From JBBDXI01 sp040902425 (GTDB lineage: Bacteria; Planctomycetota; Phycisphaerae; Phycisphaerales; UBA1924), in contig JBBDXI010000082.1 of the NCBI GenBank assembly GCA_040902425.1, positions 1 through 18,728 of the forward strand: a stretch of DNA of 18,728 nucleotides, given 5' to 3'. The position numbers were made by a program, and so were the translations under genes. The notes beneath the pieces are model-generated. The model saw only the letters and a program-made list of their open reading frames with translations. It ran no database searches and was not told the origin of the DNA. The first letter of the stretch is position 1. Each line of letters begins with the position of its first letter. Positions 14,508 through 18,728 of this stretch are shown piece after piece.

Positions 14508-15362
14508 ATGCCGCGACTCTGCCGCGTCGGGAGCGTTGAGATCGGCCGCGGACGGCCGCTGGCCGTCATCGCCGGGCCCTGCGTGCTGGAGTCTCTCGAA
14601 CTGGGGCGGGAGGTCGGGCGCCACCTCGCCGGCCTCTGCCGCGACCTGGGCCTCCCCCTGATCTTCAAGGCCAGCTTCGACAAGGCCAACCGCTCCAGCA
14701 TCGGCTCCCCGCGGGGCCCGGGGCCCGAGCAGGGGCTCTCGTGGCTCGCCCGCCTCCGCGAGGAGCTCGGCATCCCCATCACCACCGACATCCACGAGCC
14801 CGCCCACGCCGAGCCCGCCGCCCGCGTGGTGGACCTGCTCCAGATCCCCGCCTTCCTCTGCCGCCAGACCGACCTGCTGGTCGCCGCCGGGCGCGCCGCC
14901 GCCGCCCACGGTCGCGCCGTGAACGTCAAGAAGGGCCAGTTCCTCTCGCCGGCCGAGATGGCGGGGCCCGTCCGCAAGCTCGCCGAGGCGGGGTGCGAGA
15001 ACGTGCTGCTGACGGAGCGCGGCACGTTTTTCGGCTACGGCCGGCTGGTCAACGACTTCCTGGGCCTCGGCGACCTGATGGAACTCGATGTCTCAGGGTT
15101 CAGTTCCGGCGGACCGCCCCCCGTCTGCTTCGACTGCACCCACAGCACCCAGCTCCCCGGCGCCGGCGAGCAGACCGGCGGACGCCCCGACCGCGCCCCG
15201 CTCCTGGCCCGCGCCGCCGTCGCCGCGGGCGTGGATGCCCTCTTCATCGAGTGCCACCCCGAGCCGGCGAAGGCCCTGAGCGATGCCAGCACCATGCTCC
15301 CGCTGGAGTCGGTCGGCCCGCTGCTGAGGCAGGTCGCGGCCATCCGCCCGGCGCTGGGCTGA
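14508..15362 (+). CDS. kdsA: 3-deoxy-8-phosphooctulonate (KDO-8-P) synthase, metal-dependent class
   Basis: KdsA condenses phosphoenolpyruvate with arabinose 5-phosphate to KDO-8-phosphate, the committed step to KDO of the lipopolysaccharide inner core. Family motifs run in order: IAGPCVLES, FKASFDKANRSS, TDIHE, LQIPAFLCRQTDLL, NVKKGQFLSP, ERGTFFGYGRLVND, FDCTHSTQLPG and FIECHPEPAKALSDAS. The Cys at position 25 (Asn in the E. coli-type enzyme), with His212, Glu248 and Asp259, matches the metal-ligand set of the Aquifex-type class, so a divalent metal is probably required. The length of 284 is normal. It starts 15 nt after the dockerin gene and ends in a terminator shared with rpmA. No strong ribosome-binding site is seen. 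Confidence 0.95.
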   Translation: MPRLCRVGSVEIGRGRPLAVIAGPCVLESLELGREVGRHLAGLCRDLGLPLIFKASFDKANRSSIGSPRGPGPEQGLSWLARLREELGIPITTDIHEPAHAEPAARVVDLLQIPAFLCRQTDLLVAAGRAAAAHGRAVNVKKGQFLSPAEMAGPVRKLAEAGCENVLLTERGTFFGYGRLVNDFLGLGDLMELDVSGFSSGGPPPVCFDCTHSTQLPGAGEQTGGRPDRAPLLARAAVAAGVDALFIECHPEPAKALSDASTMLPLESVGPLLRQVAAIRPALG

Positions 15363-15373
15363 CGGCGCGATCC

Positions 15374-15411
15374 AAAAAGCAGAACGGGCCCTGAGGGCCC
15401 GCTCGTTCGTT
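15374..15411. terminator. Bidirectional terminator between kdsA and rpmA
   Basis: CGGGCCC-TGA-GGGCCCG forms a 7-bp stem (15385-15401). A run of five A precedes it (15374-15378), read as T5 on the minus strand beyond the hairpin, suiting rpmA. On the plus strand CTCGTTCGTT follows, a weaker U-rich tail for kdsA. Confidence 0.72.
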
Positions 15412-15429
15412 CGGCTGTTCTCTCGAATC

Positions 15430-15714
15430 TCAGGCCGGCGTCGCCGCGAGGTACGACGGGCGGGGGGCCTTCTCATCCAGCGGCATGATGTGCACCTTCC
15501 GCCCGCGGAAGATCACGTGCCCATGCCCGACCGAAAAGAGCGTGTCGTCCTTCCCGCGCCGGACCATGAACCCCGCCACGAAGGGCGTGCCCCGCTGGCG
15601 CACGATGATCGAGCCCGGCTGGGCGATCTCGCCGCCGTAGAGCTTGATGCCGAGGTACTGCGGGTTGCTGTCCCGACCGTTCTTGGTCGAGCCCTGTCCC
15701 TTTTTGTGTGCCAT
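15430..15714 (-). CDS. rpmA: 50S ribosomal protein L27
   Basis: L27 lies near the peptidyl-transferase centre of the large ribosomal subunit. The product begins MAHKKGQGSTKNGRDSNPQY, the near-invariant L27 N-terminus, followed by LGIKLYGGEIAQPGSIIVRQ, RGTPFVAG and SVGHGHVIFRGRKVH. Its 94 residues are a typical length. Starting directly MAHKKG means no N-terminal cleaved extension of the Firmicute type. AGGAAGG lies eight bases upstream of the ATG. The usual partner rplU (L21) is not upstream; instead a secreted-protein gene lies 159 bp away on the same strand. Confidence 0.97.
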   Translation of the reverse strand: MAHKKGQGSTKNGRDSNPQYLGIKLYGGEIAQPGSIIVRQRGTPFVAGFMVRRGKDDTLFSVGHGHVIFRGRKVHIMPLDEKAPRPSYLAATPA

Positions 15715-15873
15715 AGCGGGAACCTTCCTCGGGGCCCGGCAGGGGCCTGTTTGTGGGCGGAAAGCCTAGCGCCACCCCTCCCCGCAATCCAGTCAGCTCC
15801 CTGCCGAGCGACCCCCGCGATCACCCCGGCAACCCGGGCTGATACCGCTCACTGCTCACGCTCACCGCTCCCG

Positions 15874-16530
15874 TCACCGCATGATCGGGCGCGACTCGAA
15901 CGGCAGGTACTCCTCGCCGTTGCCCGGGTCGATCTCGCCCGGCAGCCGGTAGCGCAGCATGTGCGTCTTGCGGAGGATCTTCTTCTCCGGCTGCCCGTCG
16001 GCCCCGGGGAGCTCCAGCGTCGTGGTCTCCCCGCTGAACCCGCCGGCGTACACCGTCATCTCCGCCATCCGCATCTGCGGGAGCGGCCACACCGCCAGGC
16101 CCTCCTTGGCGTTCTCCGGCCCGCGCAGGATGGTCCCCACGATGCTGATCTGGTCCTCCAGCAGCGGGTTGCTCAGCCGCTCCAGGATCGCCCGCGTCAC
16201 CGCCACCGGCACATCCCGCCCGGAGCGGAGCGTCCCGCCCATGTCGTCGCACGCCAGCTCGAACGTCGGCGCAAACAGCAGGTCGTGCGCCCCGTTGTTC
16301 GTGACCTTGTACGTCAGGTACACGAACGCCCGCGGTCCCGCGTCCGGCACGTTCACCACCGCCATCCGCAGCGGGCCCGGCTGGAACTCCACCTCCCACC
16401 GCTTCGGCACCGGCGAGGGCTCCGGCGCTGCCATCACCGGCGCTGAGGCGCCGGCAAACACCAGCGCCACGCCGCCGAGCAGCAGGAGCGGAAGGACGAG
16501 GGATCGGCCGAAGCGCGGCTGGTGGACCAT
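15874..16530 (-). CDS. Secreted protein of unknown function
   Basis: I chose ATG 16530: GGAGG lies seven bases upstream, and the signal peptide follows at once (RSLVLPLLLLGGVALVFAGA, then APVMAA). The frame is open to 16581 without added support. The mature part (about 185 residues) is beta-rich with segments FVYLTYKVTNNGAHDLLFAP, FELACDDMG and YLPFESRPIMR, which recall periplasmic or extracellular Ig-like domains; no family is named with confidence. A promoter-like pair sits at 16559-16586. It diverges from the GNAT gene and could be cotranscribed with rpmA downstream. Confidence 0.75.
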   Translation of the reverse strand: MVHQPRFGRSLVLPLLLLGGVALVFAGASAPVMAAPEPSPVPKRWEVEFQPGPLRMAVVNVPDAGPRAFVYLTYKVTNNGAHDLLFAPTFELACDDMGGTLRSGRDVPVAVTRAILERLSNPLLEDQISIVGTILRGPENAKEGLAVWPLPQMRMAEMTVYAGGFSGETTTLELPGADGQPEKKILRKTHMLRYRLPGEIDPGNGEEYLPFESRPIMR

Positions 16531-16558
16531 TGAGGGCCTCCGTACGGTGCGGGGGACT

Positions 16559-16586
16559 AGTCTACTGTTCGCCGGCTCCAAGGCAA
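16559..16586 (-). promoter_or_regulatory. Candidate sigma70-type promoter of the secreted-protein gene
   Basis: On the minus strand TTGCCT (16581-16586) and TAGACT (16559-16564) are separated by 16 nt; the -10 lies 28 nt before the ATG at 16530. Judged by eye only. Confidence 0.4.
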
Positions 16587-16606
16587 CCGTTGCAGGGACC
16601 CCGATC

Positions 16607-17728
16607 GTGCCCGACCCCGGCAGGCCCCATCCCGCCGAGCCCGCCGTCGCCGCCCCCGCGGGGGGCCCCGCCGACGGTCCCGCCTACGAAACGCCCCCCC
16701 GCCAGCCCGTCGCCGTCCGGGTGACCCCCGAACTCGAGCTTTCCGCCGCCGCCAGGCTGGTCAGCGATGGGGTCGGCCCCCGGGCGAACGCCGCCAAGCG
16801 GATGCTCACGGCCGCCGCCATCCACGGCATCGACCTCTCCCTGATGTGGGCCACCGTGGATGCCGGGGCCCGCCAGCCCCGGGTCAGGCAGGTCTGCCTG
16901 GCCGTCCCAGGGGCTGGCCGGACGGTCATGCTGATCCTCTCCGGGCCGGAGGGCGGCGAGCCTATCGCGGGGGGCGAGGGGCCGACCGCCGAGCGGGTCG
17001 CCTGCATCCGCGCCGCCTGCGACCACCTGGAGGGGGGGCGGGAGGGGGAGGGGGGCCGGAGCGGCCGGGATATCCGCATCGCCCAAGCCCTCCCCGAGCC
17101 CCACGAGCCCTGGGCCGTCCGGGCCCTCGTCACGGCGGGGTTCCTGAAGGTCGGCGACCTGGCCTACCTGCGCCGGCCCCTGGCGCGGACCGCGCCCATC
17201 CCCGAGCCGCGCTGGCCACAGGGCGTCTCGGTCCGGACCATCGGGGGCGCAGCCCCCGGCCACCAGGACCGGGCGGCGCTCCTGGAGGCCTTGGACCGCT
17301 CCTACGAGGAGACGCTGGACTGCCCGGAGCTCTGCGGCCTGCGTGAGACCGCCGACATCCTCGAATCGCACCGGGCCACGGGCCAGTTCAATCCCGGCCT
17401 CTGGTGGCTGGTCTTCCTGGATGGCGCCGCGCACGGGTGCATGCTCCTCTCCCACTGCCCGGACCACCACTCGGTGGAGCTGGTCTACCTGGGGCTCTCC
17501 AAAGAGCTGCGGGGCCGGCGCATCGGCTCGCGGCTGCTGGAGATGGGGCTCGGGCGCCTGGCCCAGGTCCCGGCCGACCACATGACCTGCGCGGTGGACC
17601 TCCGCAACGCGCCGGCGATGCGGCTGTACGAGCGGATGGGGTTCCGCGAGTTCGGCCGGCGGGTGGCGCTGGTGCGCCCGGTGAGCGGGCGCTCACCCGG
17701 ACCCAGGGAAGAAATCCACAACCCGTGA
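16607..17728 (+). CDS. GNAT-family N-acetyltransferase
   Basis: GNAT enzymes transfer an acetyl group from acetyl-CoA to an amine. The C-terminal half holds the signature: VELVYLGLSKELRGRRIGSR with the pyrophosphate-binding RGRRIG (about residue 301), then the NAPAMRLYERMGF motif (about residue 333). The N-terminal half (VRVTPELELSAAARLVSDGV, AVRALVTAGFLKVGDLAYL) may be a second, degenerate GNAT fold, as in mycothiol-synthase-like proteins. I put the start at GTG 16607, with AGGGA eight bases upstream. The frame is open far to the left through antisense of the neighbour, so the start is uncertain. Substrate is unknown. It lies directly before the putative origin. Confidence 0.82.
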   Translation: MPDPGRPHPAEPAVAAPAGGPADGPAYETPPRQPVAVRVTPELELSAAARLVSDGVGPRANAAKRMLTAAAIHGIDLSLMWATVDAGARQPRVRQVCLAVPGAGRTVMLILSGPEGGEPIAGGEGPTAERVACIRAACDHLEGGREGEGGRSGRDIRIAQALPEPHEPWAVRALVTAGFLKVGDLAYLRRPLARTAPIPEPRWPQGVSVRTIGGAAPGHQDRAALLEALDRSYEETLDCPELCGLRETADILESHRATGQFNPGLWWLVFLDGAAHGCMLLSHCPDHHSVELVYLGLSKELRGRRIGSRLLEMGLGRLAQVPADHMTCAVDLRNAPAMRLYERMGFREFGRRVALVRPVSGRSPGPREEIHNP

Positions 17729-17880
17729 CCCCGCGTTTCGATCCGCAGAATCCCGCGCGGAAGCGGCACGGCGCGGGGGGCGCGCCACAATCGGGCCGGG
17801 TTACCCACCGCGCATCCCCAACGATGAGTTGGGAGCGCGCTCAAGATTTTCTGCACGCGCGCAAACCCCTTGGTCCACCG

Positions 17881-17898
17881 TGTGAAAGTGATTTCACA
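17881..17898. repeat. Inverted repeat TGTGAAA-N4-TTTCACA
   Basis: Perfect 7-bp arms with GTGA between. The symmetry and spacing resemble a dimeric regulator site; each arm also shares TGTG with the complement of a DnaA box. Role unknown. Confidence 0.55.
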
Positions 17899-17932
17899 GA
17901 CTCTTCGCGCCGCGCCGAGACGAGAATCTCGG

Positions 17933-17960
17933 TTGAGTCTTCCGCGCTGCGCGGTATCTT
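17933..17960 (+). promoter_or_regulatory. Candidate promoter upstream of dnaA
   Basis: TTGAGT (17933-17938) and TATCTT (17955-17960) are separated by 16 nt. This would give a 5' leader of about 280 nt containing both downstream hairpins. Confidence 0.4.
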
Positions 17961-18010
17961 TCCCTCCCGCCCGGCAAAGGACTGCCGGGAACGAACGAGG
18001 ACACGCCCGC

Positions 18011-18029
18011 CGGTGAGCGGATCTCACCG
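18011..18029. repeat. Inverted repeat in the dnaA leader
   Basis: Arms CGGTGAG and CTCACCG enclose CGGAT. A similar GGTGAGCG/CGCTCACC repeat lies at 17680-17697, inside the end of the GNAT gene. Confidence 0.5.
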
Positions 18030-18063
18030 CGGCGACCGGAAGAGCATTCGTTTCTGACGACGA

Positions 18064-18087
18064 GCCCGCGCGGGGTCACGCGCGGGC
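18064..18087. repeat. Strong GC hairpin in the dnaA leader
   Basis: Arms GCCCGCGCG and CGCGCGGGC (9 bp, perfect) enclose GGGTCA. No T-run follows, so a regulatory leader structure or protein site is more likely than a terminator. Confidence 0.55.
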
Positions 18088-18247
18088 GGCGGTGGCCACG
18101 TCCATCCAGCGAAGGGACTCGGGAGACATGCAGACGGCGGCGCCCACGGCGCGCCGGGCGGTCAATCGTGCCGCGCCGGATGCGACGCGCCGGGGAGGGG
18201 CGCCCGCCACAGACCGATCGCGTTGCCGCACAGGAAGGCGCCAGCAC

Positions 18248-18728
18248 GTGATTCAGACCCCAACCGCCCCCCCCACCGCCCCCCNNNNNNNNNNTCCGGA
18301 TCCACACCATCGAGGCCCAGCCCGCCTGCGCGGTCCCGCCCCGCCGCTCCGGCGACCTCGCCGTCGCCACCGCCGCCGGCGATGCCGACGGCCTCCCGCA
18401 GCGCATCCTCGCCCGCATCCGCGAGCGCGTCGGCGCGGAGGGCTTCAGCCGCTACTTCGCCCACCAGGCCCGCCTGAGCGTCGAGGGGGGCCGGCTCAGC
18501 GTCACCGTACCCACCGGCTTCGTCGCCGAGCTCATCGGCCAGCGCTTCGCCGGCCCGCTCCGCGAGGCCGCCCGCGAGGAGCTCGCCCGCGACGGCGCCC
18601 CCGGCGAGCTGGAGCTGCGGATCCGCGTTGACGGGCGCGCCTTCGGCGCTGAGCCCGAGGCCCCGGCCCGCCGCGCCGGCCCCGCCCCCCGCGCCCACGC
18701 TCCCCACCACCCCCACCACCCCCACCAC
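18248..18728 (+). CDS. dnaA: Chromosomal replication initiator DnaA, N-terminal part (3'-partial, interrupted by assembly gap)
   Basis: After the gap the frame with codons ending at 18728 gives ILARIRERVGAEGFSRYF, RLSVTVPTGFVAELIGQRF and LREAAREELARDG. This is DnaA domain I, which mediates self-association and helicase contacts. An Ala/Pro/His-rich stretch (domain II linker) follows to the window edge, so the AAA+ and DNA-binding domains lie outside. GTG 18248 is the likely start: AGGAAGG sits nine bases upstream and it encodes MIQTPTAPPTAP. That frame differs by one from the frame after the 10 N, and the downstream frame meets a TGA at 18249-18251 with no start before the gap. A gap length divisible by three would reconcile them. 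Domain call good; start moderate. Confidence 0.75.
18285..18294. other. Assembly gap (10 N)
   Basis: Ten N follow a C-rich tract (18266-18284, all C except one A and one G). The gap falls inside the start region of dnaA and its true length is unknown. Confidence 0.99.
18702..18728 (+). repeat. Three tandem CCCCACCAC units at the window edge
   Basis: Three perfect 9-bp copies encode a Pro-His-His run in the DnaA linker. The array may continue beyond the window. Confidence 0.85.

Larger units (their letters stand above)
17729..18247. other. Intergenic region before dnaA, candidate chromosomal origin (oriC)
   Basis: No gene is supported in these 519 bp. The stretch holds three perfect inverted repeats (17881-17898, 18011-18029, 18064-18087), a promoter-like pair (17933-17960) and only degenerate DnaA-box-like 9-mers, e.g. 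TTACCCACC (17801-17809) and TTTTCTGCA (17847-17855), each 7/9 to a TTWTCCACA consensus. Location upstream of dnaA is typical of bacterial origins. No AT-rich unwinding tract is obvious. Confidence 0.45.

Noticed and set aside
15959..16606. N-terminal extension of the GNAT ORF to 15959
   Set aside because: This part is antisense to the secreted-protein gene and carries no GNAT-like sequence; GTG 16607 is the first start past that gene with a ribosome-binding site.
18702..18728. CRISPR-like array
   Set aside because: The 9-bp units are directly adjacent without spacers and encode part of DnaA; no CRISPR repeat was seen anywhere in the window.

Overview
The window looks like a chromosomal segment of a high-GC planctomycete, most likely class Phycisphaerae. 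Four things point there: secreted proteins ending in Asn-Cys-Asp-Gly 'GC-type' dockerin repeats, a CxxCGYDLRG/CPECG zinc-ribbon tail, a small coiled-coil plus C-terminal-domain protein of a planctomycete type, and kdsA, which implies a lipid A/KDO outer membrane. These are family recognitions from memory, not searches.

Left part (1-8651) is accessory. It starts inside a large RHS/YD-repeat protein whose last ~158 residues form a Cys-rich tip with an HExxH motif. Next comes a two-TM zinc-ribbon protein whose 3' end is remodelled by an intact IS5-type element (4564-5537, CTAG target duplication, transposase joined by a -1 slippery heptamer). Beyond lies a patatin-like phospholipase lacking its expected C-terminus. 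It runs tail-to-tail into a broken reverse-strand gene that joins the middle of a metallo-beta-lactamase-fold protein to an E2-like (ubiquitin-conjugating) domain. That broken gene looks like the remains of a bacterial E2/E1 ubiquitin-like conjugation operon, a type often linked to defence. A small HTH-like gene with an upstream palindrome follows, and the block ends at the 3' end of tRNA-Glu(UUC).

Right part (8652-17728) is ordinary chromosome: tRNA-Glu, nadD, a glycine-zipper peptide, a secreted cyclophilin, a small unknown gene, two secreted dockerin-bearing proteins separated by a 26-bp-stem hairpin, kdsA facing rpmA across a shared terminator, a secreted unknown protein, and a GNAT acetyltransferase.

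Right end (17729-18728) is a hairpin-rich intergenic region, a candidate oriC, followed by the start of dnaA. The dnaA start is interrupted by a 10-N assembly gap next to a poly-C tract. The reading frames on the two sides of the gap disagree unless the real gap length is a multiple of three.

The best candidates for something unusual are the MBL/E2 remnant, the HExxH tip of the RHS protein with its neighbour, and the origin/dnaA region. No complete new multi-gene system is visible in the window.
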